Origin: RZZS01 sp964491785
Lineage (GTDB): Bacteria > Pseudomonadota > Alphaproteobacteria > Micavibrionales > Micavibrionaceae
DNA: 64,000 nucleotides
Direction: 5' to 3'
NCBI GenBank assembly: GCA_964491785.1
Contig: CAZBGS010000007.1
Coordinates: forward strand, 69,086 to 133,085
The notes beneath the pieces were generated by a model. The model did not search any database, had not been told where the DNA came from, and worked only from the letters and a program-made list of their open reading frames with translations. A program made the position numbers and the translations under genes. This document shows, one piece after another, positions 44,901 through 53,725 of the stretch (its first letter is position 1; every line of letters begins with the position of its first letter).

Positions 44901-47897
44901 GCCGAACCTGATACCTGCACTTTTACGCCGGGTGCAGCCGGGACATACCGGGCCATAGCAACCGTAACCGATACGAAAAACCGGGAGCACATAACCGAAA
45001 TTACGCTATGGGTTTCGGGAAGCAGTTATGTGCAGTGGAACGATCAGGATAATTTGTTACTGCCAATAACTCCTGAAAAGAAGGGATACAAGGTCGGGGA
45101 TACTGCCAGATTTCTTGTTAAAAACCCTTATCCGGGAGCGACCGCCCTTGTAACGATCGAGCGTTACGGGATTATCGAACACTTTACGAAGAAGCTGGAA
45201 GGCAGCGCTTCGATACTGGAAATACCGGTAAAACCTGATTACCTGCCCGGTTTTTACCTGTCGGTAGTGGTGACTTCTCCAAGGGTGGATGCTCCTCCGG
45301 CCAGGGTCGGCGAAATCGATATGAGCAAGCCGGCTTTCCGCATGGGTTATGTAAGGGTTCCGGTGCGCGATCCATACAAGGAAATCGAGGTTACTGTAAA
45401 AACCGGCGAAGAAGTTTACCGTCCACGCGACAAGGTCAAAGTCTCGTTGCAGGCATCCCCGCGCCATGCGCCGGAAAAAGCCGAGCCGATAGAACTGGCA
45501 GTGACCGTTCTTGACGAAGCTGTATTTGATCTGATCGCGCAAGGCCGCAGCGCTTTCGATCCTTATGAAGGGTTTTATGATCTTGAACCGCTCGACATGC
45601 GTAATTACAGCCTGCTTTACCGGCTGATCGGTCGCCAGAAGTTCGAGAAGAAGGGAGCCAATCCGGGCGGCGACGGTGGCGGCACCTATATGCGTACAAT
45701 CTTCAAATATGTCAGCTACTGGAATCCTGACGTGAAAACCGATGCAAGCGGCAAGGCTGAACTGGAATTCGAGGCTCCTGATAATCTTACCGGCTGGCGG
45801 GTTCTGGCCGTAGCAGTTACTCCAAGCGATCGCATGGGTCTTGGCGAAGGAAGCTTCAAGGTCAACCGGCCTACCGAACTACGCCCTGTCATGCCCAATC
45901 AGGTGCATGAAGGCGATGAATTCGAGGCGGGTTTCAGTATCATGAACCGCACAGATCACCAGCGCACAATAGAAGTCGCACTCGAAGCGACGGGTAACGT
46001 TGCCGGAGACGAACTGATTTCAACACAGGAAACTGTAACGTTAGAGCCTTATCAAAGGCAAACCGTATACCTGCCTTTACAGGCCGATCTGCTGCCGCTG
46101 GATCGCAATAGCGAAAAAGGCTCGATCACCTTCAGCGCCACCGCCACCGATAAGGAAGACAGCGACGGGGTGGAGCATACACTGCCGATCCTGAAAAAGC
46201 GCGTGGTCGACGTTGCCGCCAACTACGGCACTACCACTGAATTGAGAGCACAGGAAAATATAGCTTTCCCGGAAGATATCTATACCGATACCGGCGGGGT
46301 CAGCGTTGTTCTTTCGCCTTCGGTGATAGCTAATCTCTCGGGGGCTTTTGAATATATCCGGGATTACCCGTATCCGTGCTGGGAGCAGATCCTGACCAAA
46401 GGGGTTATGGCGGCGCACTATCTTGAACTGAAAGACTGGCTGCCTGATACGCTGGAATGGGAGGGAGCAGAAAGCCTCGCTCAAAAGACTCTGGACCGGG
46501 CAGCAGTTTTTCAGGCTCCTAACGGCGGCATGGCTTATTTCATTGCCACAGACCAGCGCGTTTCTCCTTACCTTAGCGCCTATACCGCACTTGCCTTTGA
46601 ATGGCTGAAAGAAGACGGATATAAAGTGCCGGTCAATGTTGAAGACAAGCTTCATGCTTACCTGCAGAACTTTTTGCGGCAGGACATCGCCCCGGACTTC
46701 TATCAAGGCGGCATGGCCTCCACCGTTCGGGCCGTGGCGCTGGCGGCCTTGACCAAAGCAGGCAAGGCGGATAGTGCGGATGTTCTGCGCTACCGCCCCC
46801 ATCTGGAACAGATGAGTCTGTTCGGCAAGGCGCATTTCCTCAAGGCAGCGATGCTGTTTGATGAAACCAAAGCCGCGGCTGACGAAGCGCTGGATATGAT
46901 TTTTGCCTCAGGCTCGGAGTCAGGGGGTAAATTCATCTATAGCGAAGTTCTTGATGATGGTTACCTGCGCCTGCTGACCACGCCGCTGCGCGATAACTGC
47001 GCTGTGTTAAGCGCTTTTCTCGATTACGGAGACAACGAGAAAACAGGCGACAAGCCTTTCAAACTGGTGCGCACCATAACCCAGAGCCGGGGCAAACGCG
47101 ATCACTGGGAAAACACGCAGGAAAACATGTTCTGCATGAGCGCACTGGCCCAGTACGCCAAAGCTTATGAAAGCGTAAAGCCGGATATGAAAGTCAGTGC
47201 GGCGCTGGATAATGAATCGTTCGGGCAGGCCTCTTTCAACGATGTCCGCGATGAAGCGATCACACTTGAAAAACCGATAAATGAAAACGACCCCGGACAA
47301 AAGCGTACGCTGACAATCGAACGCAAAGGCGAGGGGCGTCTTTATTATGCGACACGACTGCGTTATGCGCTTGTCTCGCCGCCCGGAAACGTCAATGCCG
47401 GCTTCGATGTGGGGCGCGAGTACAGCGTCCGGCAAGATGGAAAGTGGAGGTTGCTGGGCGAAGGCGAGACCATAAAGCGCGGCGATAATATCCGGGTCGA
47501 TCTGTACGTATCCCTGCCGACCGCCCGCAATTTCGTAGTTGTGAACGATCCGCTGCCCGGCGGGCTGGAGACGGTCAACCGCGATCTTGCCACCGCATCA
47601 AGTGTCGATAATGCGGATGCGCAGTATGACCGCGAGGGCGGCTCGATCTGGTTCAGATACAATGACTGGCGGGAATACAACGTGTCCTTCTGGAGCTTTT
47701 ATCACCGCGAGTTAAGGCATGACAGCGCAAGGTTCTATGCCGACTGGCTCCCTGCCGGGAATTATCATCTCTCATATATGACCCAGGCGATAGCAGACGG
47801 TACCTTCGCCGCGCCTCCGGTCATGGCGGAGGAAATGTACGATCCGGATATCTACGGCAGAGGGGAGAGCGCGACTCTTGCGATCCAAAGCGATTAA
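41997..47897 (+). CDS. Bacterial alpha-2-macroglobulin (YfhM-like) with thioester motif
   Basis: Bacterial alpha-2-macroglobulins trap attacking proteases in the periplasm. The ~1966 residues start with a Sec signal peptide (MQKRILASLLFFILFF, cleavage near LALA/E) but no lipobox, so the protein is probably soluble rather than lipid-anchored as in E. coli. Beta-sandwich MG domains follow. The thioester motif CWEQ (in YPYPCWEQ, about residue 1480) sits before the helical TED domain. I chose the ATG at 41997, which has AGAGGA upstream; an in-frame start at 41937 adds 20 residues. The stop overlaps the pbpC start by 20 bases, the classic A2M-PBP1C pair for envelope repair. Confidence 0.93.
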   Translation: MQKRILASLLFFILFFPGSLALAEKPKELDILRITPSGDNVRPSRQIVIEFNRPVVPLGRMERTAEEVGISIEPALNCQWRWLNTSSLSCNLGHEESMNPATTYNLQVEPVIEAEDGGMIEAAKKHSFTTQRPDVSYTSFRTWRGPGSPVIRLIFNQPVAKSSVEQHLFMTVEESKLRHELNVYPDEFEQKLPDYMLLPSEKIWVRIEGEERQSDDRKTEIKGEEARRVWLVEPQEPLPLDARASLRIEPGLVSAEGPEEGKAQRDIVRFYTFPEFDFAGVRCFNYKGEETIVKPGEKQTEETLCNPMRPVSLAFTSPVLRSQVKNLAEFKPDLAGGRKDYNPWGEENRDWSQLDSPHREDRLYFVGLPAGLKAAQEYRLSLPGRKDNLIGKLKGLMKKNYLEDEFGRTLPHPVEMSFATAHRNPNFEMPYRDVVLEKGIDSEPPLYVNNLDSYSFRYRSVTGDSESDWQDFRREVNNIEDVQYAVPTGVREMLGGQTGALFGYLETDPFAIDKGAAEYPLFAQVTPWQVHLKLGHFSSLVWVTDLATGQPVEGAKVSLYKDSFTELSTPEGMNIAATALTDESGIAILPGTSTIDPDQRFLTRWRDSDTRYFLRVDKDGDMALLPLSNEFSLQTWNFSEDRTGTRNADLYGHMKSWGFTAQGVYRAGDTIQYKIYLRNQNDKTMIPPDDGYYKLEITDPTGKTVQEIKELKFSEFGAYSGEYAIPESAAVGWYDFRLGIGFGEKPKFTLHPMRVLVSDFTPAPFKVSLETGGDQFHPGDKMNIDMLASLHSGGAYGNASVRSTITLKKGYFTSDHPAVTGFTFGTSQEGRFTEQLFQKSATLSDKGEWSEEFVIPQQPIYYGSLEVESAVQDDRGKSVAAMKTAEYIGVDRFAGLKSTEWFYKTGEPVNLKTVVVDENGAPVVGSKINVKVEREEVTVAKVKGAGNAYLSDITREWVQAAECNLTSKAEPDTCTFTPGAAGTYRAIATVTDTKNREHITEITLWVSGSSYVQWNDQDNLLLPITPEKKGYKVGDTARFLVKNPYPGATALVTIERYGIIEHFTKKLEGSASILEIPVKPDYLPGFYLSVVVTSPRVDAPPARVGEIDMSKPAFRMGYVRVPVRDPYKEIEVTVKTGEEVYRPRDKVKVSLQASPRHAPEKAEPIELAVTVLDEAVFDLIAQGRSAFDPYEGFYDLEPLDMRNYSLLYRLIGRQKFEKKGANPGGDGGGTYMRTIFKYVSYWNPDVKTDASGKAELEFEAPDNLTGWRVLAVAVTPSDRMGLGEGSFKVNRPTELRPVMPNQVHEGDEFEAGFSIMNRTDHQRTIEVALEATGNVAGDELISTQETVTLEPYQRQTVYLPLQADLLPLDRNSEKGSITFSATATDKEDSDGVEHTLPILKKRVVDVAANYGTTTELRAQENIAFPEDIYTDTGGVSVVLSPSVIANLSGAFEYIRDYPYPCWEQILTKGVMAAHYLELKDWLPDTLEWEGAESLAQKTLDRAAVFQAPNGGMAYFIATDQRVSPYLSAYTALAFEWLKEDGYKVPVNVEDKLHAYLQNFLRQDIAPDFYQGGMASTVRAVALAALTKAGKADSADVLRYRPHLEQMSLFGKAHFLKAAMLFDETKAAADEALDMIFASGSESGGKFIYSEVLDDGYLRLLTTPLRDNCAVLSAFLDYGDNEKTGDKPFKLVRTITQSRGKRDHWENTQENMFCMSALAQYAKAYESVKPDMKVSAALDNESFGQASFNDVRDEAITLEKPINENDPGQKRTLTIERKGEGRLYYATRLRYALVSPPGNVNAGFDVGREYSVRQDGKWRLLGEGETIKRGDNIRVDLYVSLPTARNFVVVNDPLPGGLETVNRDLATASSVDNADAQYDREGGSIWFRYNDWREYNVSFWSFYHRELRHDSARFYADWLPAGNYHLSYMTQAIADGTFAAPPVMAEEMYDPDIYGRGESATLAIQSD

Positions 47898-50052
47898 AGC
47901 TTTTGCGATACTGGCGGGGCTGGGTGTCGTTGTTGCGGCAATGCTGGCCGCTGCTACGGCTGTATCCCTGCGACCGGTTGGTAATTCTTTTCATGATATA
48001 GCTTCAAACGTCCAGACCGTGCGCATTACCGACCGTAACGGGTTGCCGCTGAACATCTCATATCAGAACGAGTGGAACGTCTATGACCATATCCCGCTTT
48101 ACGAGGTGCCGAAGTTTCTGAAAGAGGCGATTATTCTTGCCGAGGATAAAAGATTTTACCGGCATGGCGGAATTGACTGGCTGGCAAGAGCGGCGGCGGT
48201 AAGGCAGAACCTTACAAACTTGCGCGCCGTCAGAGGCGCAAGCACGATTTCCGAACAGGTTGTACGTATGCTTAACCCCCGGCCTCGTACAATCTGGTCA
48301 CGCTGGCTGGAGGGTTTTGAAGCGGCATTGCTTGAACGTACGATCAGCAAGGCAGATATCCTTGAATTTTATATCAATCAGGTTCCTTACGCTTCCAACC
48401 GGCGGGGAATTATTCAGGCCGCCCGGTTTTATTTCAACCGCGACCTTTCCACCCTTAGCCATAAAGAAATGCTGGCACTGGCCGTACTGGTGCGCGCGCC
48501 ATCTGGCTTTGACCTTTACCAGCATCCCGGAAAACTCGAAGGCCCGCTGATGCGGCTGGCGGATTCTATGAGGGAAGAAGGCTATCTGGAAGCGCAGGAA
48601 GATGAATACATCAAGGCAGAAGAACTTAAACCGGAGCCTGCCACTTTACCGGTGGAAGCGCGGCACTTTGCCCGTCACATAAGGCTTAATTCCGGCGGGG
48701 CGGATATTTACCGCACCACTCTTGATGCCTCGTTGCAGATCCGGGTTCAGGAAATAACCGATAACCGGCTAAAAAGTCTTGCGAATAAGAACGTAAATAA
48801 TGCCGCGGCCATTGTGGCCGATCACGTAACCGGGGAAATTCTGGCATGGGTGGTTGGCGGCGCCGGTAACGAAAAGACCCCTGCCGTGGAAGTCGATACG
48901 GTCACGACTCCCCGCCAGCCCGGTTCCTCGCTGAAACCATTCCTGTACGCGCAGGCTCTGGAAAAAGGCTGGAGCGCTGCCACAATAATCAACGACTCGC
49001 CGCTGGCCGAAGCTATCGGTTCCGGACTTCATAACTTCCGCAATTACAGCAATGTTTATTACGGTCCCGTGACCTTGCGCGAGGCGCTCGGAAATTCGCT
49101 GAATATCCCGGCGCTGAAAACAATCCACTTTGTCGGAGCCGGAGATTACCTCACCAAGCTTCACAGGCTAGGCTTTGAGAGTCTGACCCGCAATTCGGAA
49201 ATCTACGACAAAGGCCTTGCTCTCGGGAACGGGGAAGTAACCCTGCTGGAAATGACGCAGGCTTTTGCTGCGCTGGCCAATAAAGGCGTTTACCGGCCTT
49301 TGCGCGTTTTGCAGCAACAAGGGCAAGATTTGATCCCGCGCCGAATTTATTCCGAAGAGACCGCTTCGCTGATCGGCAATATACTTTCAGACCCGTGGGC
49401 GCGGCGGCTGGAATTCGGCTCTAGCAGCATTCTCAATCTGCCTTTACAAAGCGCGGTAAAAACCGGTACCTCCACCGATTACCGAGATGCCTGGACAATT
49501 GGTTATAGTGACCGCTATGTCGTCGGGATATGGATGGGCAATCTCGATAATTCGCCGATGAATGAGGTGACCGGCTCTGCCGGACCGGCTCTGGCACTGC
49601 GCAGTATCTTCGCCTTGCTCAATGAAAACAGGGAAACTTTGCCGCTATGGTTAAGCCCCAAGCTGACCCTGAAAGAAGTATGCGTACGGCCTTCGGAAGA
49701 AGGCAGCCAGTGTGTCAGCCGCAGCGAATGGTTCATTCCGGGAACAGAGCCGGGAGACAACGCAGAAACGGTTAAAGCCAGCTCCGGTGTTGAACTGGTA
49801 AGACCAACCGACGGACTGCAAATCGCGTATGACCCGCGCATTCCGCCAGAGCACCAGAAATTCCGCTTTGAATTAAAAGGTCTGCCCCCTGAAGCAAAAG
49901 CAAGCTGGGTGCTAAATGGCAGGAAACTGGCTGAAAGTACGCAAAACTATTACCTCTGGCCACTGGAAAAAGGTGAGCATGTTCTTGCAGTTTCCCTGAA
50001 TGTGGACGGTTATCATACAGAAATTACTCCTGTTCATTTCCAAGTTAAATGA
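47878..50052 (+). CDS. pbpC: Penicillin-binding protein 1C
   Basis: PBP1C is a bifunctional class A enzyme. After an N-terminal anchor (about 8-30), a glycosyltransferase domain has AEDKRFYRHGGIDW and GASTISEQVVRML. The transpeptidase domain has the active-site GSSLKPF, a downstream SxN region and KTGTS (in AVKTGTSTDYRD). A C-terminal BiPBP_C-like domain ends the 724 residues. The start is a TTG at 47878 overlapping the A2M gene, with GGGGAGAG upstream. PBP1C is thought to work with A2M in repairing the cell wall. Confidence 0.93.
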   Translation: MRSKAIKAFAILAGLGVVVAAMLAAATAVSLRPVGNSFHDIASNVQTVRITDRNGLPLNISYQNEWNVYDHIPLYEVPKFLKEAIILAEDKRFYRHGGIDWLARAAAVRQNLTNLRAVRGASTISEQVVRMLNPRPRTIWSRWLEGFEAALLERTISKADILEFYINQVPYASNRRGIIQAARFYFNRDLSTLSHKEMLALAVLVRAPSGFDLYQHPGKLEGPLMRLADSMREEGYLEAQEDEYIKAEELKPEPATLPVEARHFARHIRLNSGGADIYRTTLDASLQIRVQEITDNRLKSLANKNVNNAAAIVADHVTGEILAWVVGGAGNEKTPAVEVDTVTTPRQPGSSLKPFLYAQALEKGWSAATIINDSPLAEAIGSGLHNFRNYSNVYYGPVTLREALGNSLNIPALKTIHFVGAGDYLTKLHRLGFESLTRNSEIYDKGLALGNGEVTLLEMTQAFAALANKGVYRPLRVLQQQGQDLIPRRIYSEETASLIGNILSDPWARRLEFGSSSILNLPLQSAVKTGTSTDYRDAWTIGYSDRYVVGIWMGNLDNSPMNEVTGSAGPALALRSIFALLNENRETLPLWLSPKLTLKEVCVRPSEEGSQCVSRSEWFIPGTEPGDNAETVKASSGVELVRPTDGLQIAYDPRIPPEHQKFRFELKGLPPEAKASWVLNGRKLAESTQNYYLWPLEKGEHVLAVSLNVDGYHTEITPVHFQVK

Positions 50053-50068
50053 AGTCATCAGACGAAAA

Positions 50069-50087
50069 GTTACCCCCTCGTTACCCC
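50069..50087. repeat. Paired GTTACCCC repeat upstream of the integrase gene
   Basis: GTTACCCC at 50069 and 50080, 11 bases apart, in the 211-base gap between pbpC and the integrase. The following bases (AAAAAACCGTGGGTCAG) are close to those after the left-end pair, so about 45 bases are a direct repeat of 41825-41869. It may mark an old element boundary. Confidence 0.55.
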
Positions 50088-50263
50088 GACCGGACAAAAA
50101 ACCGTGGGTCAGGTAATTCCTGTCCGTTCTTGCGCATGCCTGCACTGTCCTGAAAAGTATAGTAATTACAGATAGTTGTTGATCGTCTGCGCAATTCGGA
50201 GATAAGCTTTAATTATAAACAACAATTTAAATTTGTTACCCAGACCAGAGGTTTCAAGAACCC

Positions 50264-51490
50264 ATGGCCGTAAAGCGACTGACAGAGACAGGTATAACAA
50301 AGATTCGCCCGCCGGAAAGCGGGAGGCTGGATATTGCCGACTCGGTAAGCTCCGGCCTCGTTTTGCGGGTGACTGCCAAGGGCGTGAAGTCGTGGTGTTT
50401 CGTCTATCGCTTCGCCGGAAAACAAAGACGCATGACGCTGGGCCGCTACCCGGAGATTGACCTTCTCATGGCGCGAAGGCTGGTCAGGGAAGGCCATGAA
50501 GCCCTAGCCGGTGGTATGGACCCTTATACCCTGCGTGAAGAAAAGATCATGGCCCAGCTTGAAAGTGGCGAAACCGGGCTGACCGTCGAGGACATTTACA
50601 AGGATTTCTTTGAAAAGCACGCCAGCAAGAACCGCCGCTGGAAAGAAACCAAATATGTGTTTACCTCTTATATTATCCCGGCGATTGGCGACCGACCGGC
50701 GCATACTATCAAGCGCCGGGACGTTCTCGACCTGCTGGAAGAACGCAAGAACTCAAAGGGGCCAAGCTCAGCCAACAAGACGCTGGTGGGCTTGCGGAAG
50801 ATGTACAACTGGGCGATCGACCATGATCTGCTTGAGAACAATCCCTGCGCCAACGTCAAAAAACCAGTGCCGATTCAGGAACGCGAGCGGGTGCTCAGCA
50901 GGCAGGAAATAAGGGAATTCTGGCATGCCTGCAATGAGCTTGGCTATCCGTACGGGCCGCTCTGCCAGCTTCTTTTGCTCACCGGCCAGCGGCGGGGCGA
51001 AATAGCGAAGCTGAAGAAAAATTTCATCGACTTTGAAGACAAAAAACTCCGCATACCCGCTGAGAATGTTAAAGCCAAAAGAGGACAGGACGTTCCGCTC
51101 TCTGATTTTGCCATCAGTTTATTGAAGTCCCTGCCGCAGTTTGACGGGCCGTACGTATTCACAACCTGCTTTGGCAAGAAGCCTGTGGACTGCTTCGGCA
51201 AAGCCAAAAACAAATTCGCAGGGCATTTTGATGCCCCGGACTGGCGGTATCACGATTTAAGGCGTACGTGCGCAACCGGCATGGCCGAGCTGGGTGTACC
51301 TCTGCATACGATCAGCCGGGTCCTGAATCATGCCGAAGGCGGCGTGACCCGCATCTACGCCCGGTATTCCTACATCAACGAGAAGCGCGACGCCCTCGAT
51401 TTATGGGCAAGGCATGTCTGGAATATAGTTCACGACGGCGAAGATGATGGTAAAGTGGTGCCTATAAAGAGGCATCATGGGCGAATTTGA
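50264..51490 (+). CDS. Tyrosine-recombinase integrase, P4-like
   Basis: The 408 residues have an N-terminal DUF4102-type arm-binding domain (MAVKRLTETGITKIRPPESG.. GLVLRVT), a central SAM-like core-binding domain and the catalytic domain. Catalytic residues visible: Arg in LTGQRRGEI, His-x-x-Arg in YHDLRRTCA, His in LNHAEGG and Tyr in RIYARYS. This family integrates islands into tRNA genes. It is the only recombinase in the window and the probable agent of insertion at tRNA-Trp. The next gene starts inside its 3' end. Confidence 0.94.
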   Translation: MAVKRLTETGITKIRPPESGRLDIADSVSSGLVLRVTAKGVKSWCFVYRFAGKQRRMTLGRYPEIDLLMARRLVREGHEALAGGMDPYTLREEKIMAQLESGETGLTVEDIYKDFFEKHASKNRRWKETKYVFTSYIIPAIGDRPAHTIKRRDVLDLLEERKNSKGPSSANKTLVGLRKMYNWAIDHDLLENNPCANVKKPVPIQERERVLSRQEIREFWHACNELGYPYGPLCQLLLLTGQRRGEIAKLKKNFIDFEDKKLRIPAENVKAKRGQDVPLSDFAISLLKSLPQFDGPYVFTTCFGKKPVDCFGKAKNKFAGHFDAPDWRYHDLRRTCATGMAELGVPLHTISRVLNHAEGGVTRIYARYSYINEKRDALDLWARHVWNIVHDGEDDGKVVPIKRHHGRI

Positions 51491-51869
51491 TAAACGAATT
51501 TTAGAGATCGCGGACCAGTACAGGCTGAGACAGCTCCAGACTGATATGGATTTCATGATAATTTCTGACCTGCTCGACGGTGTTACATCAGATAGTTTTG
51601 ATTTTGGCGAGGAACCTGCGCGCATGGCAGAAGCCATTATTCAGGAATATAACAGCGACAAAGTTGTGGTTATAAGCGAGAAGAACGGCAAAAAAGCTCT
51701 TATCAGCAGTGTTAATGACAGAGCCGCCATCGAGGACATGCTAAAAAGGATATTCATTTTTCTTCATTGTTCTTTTGAGCATATGAAAGAAGGCAATGAG
51801 CTGGAAGATATAGCTGTAAAGCTTGAAGAGTGCGCGAGGCGATTAAAGGAATATCTGATGAGTTCCTGA
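51477..51869 (+). CDS. Unknown protein downstream of the integrase, 130 aa
   Basis: I do not recognise this gene. It starts with ATG at 51477, overlapping the integrase end by 14 bases, so translation may be coupled. The protein is acidic and mostly helical (start MGEFDKRILEIADQYRLRQL). Its C-terminal end overlaps the HsdR remnant by 40 bases in another frame. It could be a small regulator or a directionality factor, but nothing in the sequence shows this. Confidence 0.5.
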   Translation: MGEFDKRILEIADQYRLRQLQTDMDFMIISDLLDGVTSDSFDFGEEPARMAEAIIQEYNSDKVVVISEKNGKKALISSVNDRAAIEDMLKRIFIFLHCSFEHMKEGNELEDIAVKLEECARRLKEYLMSS

Positions 51870-52393
51870 ACGATGTACGCCTGATGCCGCACAGGAATCT
51901 TGCTGTTGAGCTTCTGGAACGCCTCCTCAAAGACGAAATCAAATCCCGCTTCAAAAACAATGTCGTTCAGAACAAGAAATTTTCCGACCTTCTGGTTAAC
52001 TCGCTTACCAAATACCGCAACCGGGCGATTGAAACCGCGCAGGTGAAAGAAGAACTGATCGCAATGGCCAAGGACTACCGGGCGGCTGCCGAGCGTGGGG
52101 ATGATCTTGGATTGAGTCCGGAGGAAATCGCCTTTTATGACGCGCTGGAGACTAACGAGGCCTCTGTCCGGGAGCTTGGCGATAAAATCCTGCGCCAGAT
52201 TGCGGTGGAACTAACAGACCAGCTTCGCAAGAATGTCTCCGTAGATTGGTCAAGACGTGAAACCGTCCGGGCAAAGTTGCGCCTTCTGGTTAAACGAATC
52301 TTGCGTAAATACAAATACCCGCCCGATCTGGAGCAAAGAGCAATAGACCTTGTCCTGCAACAGGCGGAAGTTCTGTCGGAAGAGTGGGCTTAG
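51830..52393 (+). pseudogene. C-terminal remnant of a type I restriction subunit HsdR
   Basis: The 187 residues match the C-terminal helical DUF3387 part of HsdR (ISDEFLNDVR, NLAVELLERLLKDEIK, YRNRAIETAQV, EEIAFYDALETNE, VDWSRRETVRAKLRLLVKRILRKY). The nuclease and helicase parts, over 700 residues, are missing, as are hsdM and hsdS. The frame opens with a GTG at 51830 inside the preceding gene. The piece is probably a leftover of a lost restriction system, though it might still be translated. Confidence 0.8.
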
Positions 52394-52457
52394 AATAAAA
52401 ACCTTGCCTTTCGTGAAAGGAAAAAGTAACTATTTAGGCCTTATTGAACGCGCCATT

Positions 52458-52533
52458 AGGGGTATAGCTCAGCTGGTAGAGCGGTGGTCTCCAAAACCAC
52501 AGGTCGCGGGTTCGAATCCTGCTGCCCCTGCCA
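52458..52533 (+). tRNA. tRNA-Trp (anticodon CCA), intact copy carried by the element
   Basis: A complete cloverleaf of 76 bases including the encoded CCA. The acceptor stem pairs AGGGGTA with TGCCCCT. The D-arm is AGCTCAGCTGGTAGAGC, the anticodon stem GTGGT/ACCAC with loop CTCCAAA, and the T-arm GCGGG/CCTGC. It is identical to the sequence obtained by joining the two host fragments at 53726-53766 and 41646-41690. About 15 bases upstream (GTAACTATTTAG.CCT) also match those upstream of the host 5' fragment, so it was copied with part of its promoter. Confidence 0.95.
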
Positions 52534-52593
52534 TTTTTGATTACATATCTTTTTATATATATTGAAAAAATTACCTTATTGTGAAGGATACTA

Positions 52594-53496
52594 ATGTTAG
52601 TAGATGAAATAATTGATTTGCTTAGCAATGAAAATTGCAGCCTGACAGAAGCTCTTTTAAAAACCCAAGTTCTTTTACACCGGCTCGGCAAGAAAGAGTT
52701 GGCAGAATGGGTAAAATATGAACTCAACGGGTATCCCGATGGAGCTAATATACCTGATTACAGGAAGCTCCCTGCTAGCGTTATGGGTAATGCCTGTAAT
52801 ATGGCTTATAGAATTACTGCCCATCCTTTGCCTGTAGGACATCTTAACGAAAACACCAGAGAAAATTTACAAACAATTATTCTCGCAAAGCCCCTTTCTG
52901 TAATTGAGGACATGGCGTCAAAGGAAGAGGGGTCTGTCTCTATTTCTATCCCCCTTGAATATAATCCTGTCTTCAATGAGGTTTTAGGAAATGGTTTTAT
53001 GGTTGAAGCAGCATGGAGGGAAACGCCTATACATGATGTTAAGGGCATTATGACGCAAATAAGATCACGGCTATTGGATTTTATTCTTGAATTGAAAGAT
53101 ACCGCCGGAGATACAAAAGATGAAGACAAGGCAAAGGAAAAACTGAAAGCTGCGGACACGACGAGCATGTTCAATAATGCCATTTTTGGCCCAAATACCA
53201 CGATAGTTGTTGGAAATAATAACCAGCAATCGGTTATGAATATTCAGAAAGGTGACATACAAAGCTTGGTTAATGGGCTATCGGATTTAGGTATACCCCC
53301 TGAAGAAATAGAAAACTTAAAAAAAGCTATTTTAACAGACGAAAAAGAACTAGGTTCGGCCTCTTTTGAAGGAGAAACAGGTAAATGGTATGCAAATTTG
53401 CTCAGGCGTGCTGGAAAAGGTGTATTAGGTGTTGGTGTTGATATAGTCTCTACGACTGTGGCAAAAGCTTTGGCAATATATTTGGGTTGTCAATAG
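52594..53496 (+). CDS. AbiTii-domain protein, putative phage-defence gene
   Basis: The N-terminal ~190 residues match the AbiTii domain found in abortive-infection type proteins (LVDEIIDLLSNENCSLTEALLKTQVLLHRLGKKELAEWV, ELNGYP). A middle region follows with MFNNAIFGPNTTIVVGNNNQ, and a C-terminal region ends near the membrane-like GVDIVSTTVAKALAIYL. The mechanism of AbiTii proteins is not established. The DNA is more AT-rich than the host genes, consistent with acquisition. It starts 61 bases after tRNA-Trp. Confidence 0.82.
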   Translation: MLVDEIIDLLSNENCSLTEALLKTQVLLHRLGKKELAEWVKYELNGYPDGANIPDYRKLPASVMGNACNMAYRITAHPLPVGHLNENTRENLQTIILAKPLSVIEDMASKEEGSVSISIPLEYNPVFNEVLGNGFMVEAAWRETPIHDVKGIMTQIRSRLLDFILELKDTAGDTKDEDKAKEKLKAADTTSMFNNAIFGPNTTIVVGNNNQQSVMNIQKGDIQSLVNGLSDLGIPPEEIENLKKAILTDEKELGSASFEGETGKWYANLLRRAGKGVLGVGVDIVSTTVAKALAIYLGCQ

Positions 53497-53725
53497 TACC
53501 CAGCAGTACCCCACAGGACTCCCCTCTTTTTCGCCGCTATCAAAATTCACCCCCAAAATCAGCCATTTTTACCCTAAAATAACCCTCTCGTTACCCCGGC
53601 GTTACCCCGAGCCGAAAATGGCCGCATTAGAACACGCGGTTTTTTAAACCGTGTATCGCTGAAGATTGTTGATGGATAAGGGTTTGCGGGAATGGGGCTT
53701 GAAAGGCTAAGGACTTGTGACCCTC
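53497..53725. other. Right end region of the integrative element, no gene
   Basis: No gene is seen here. It contains a degenerate pair of AGTACCC repeats (53495 and 53505), a perfect pair of GTTACCCC at 53590 and 53601 (11 bases apart), and the junction with the tRNA 5' fragment at 53726. The layout mirrors the left end, where the pair lies about 135 bases inside the core; here it lies about 120 bases inside. Confidence 0.55.
53590..53608. repeat. Paired GTTACCCC repeat near the right end
   Basis: GTTACCCCGGCGTTACCCC is identical to the left-end pair at 41825-41843 over all 19 bases and in the same orientation. Likely integrase arm sites. Confidence 0.6.
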
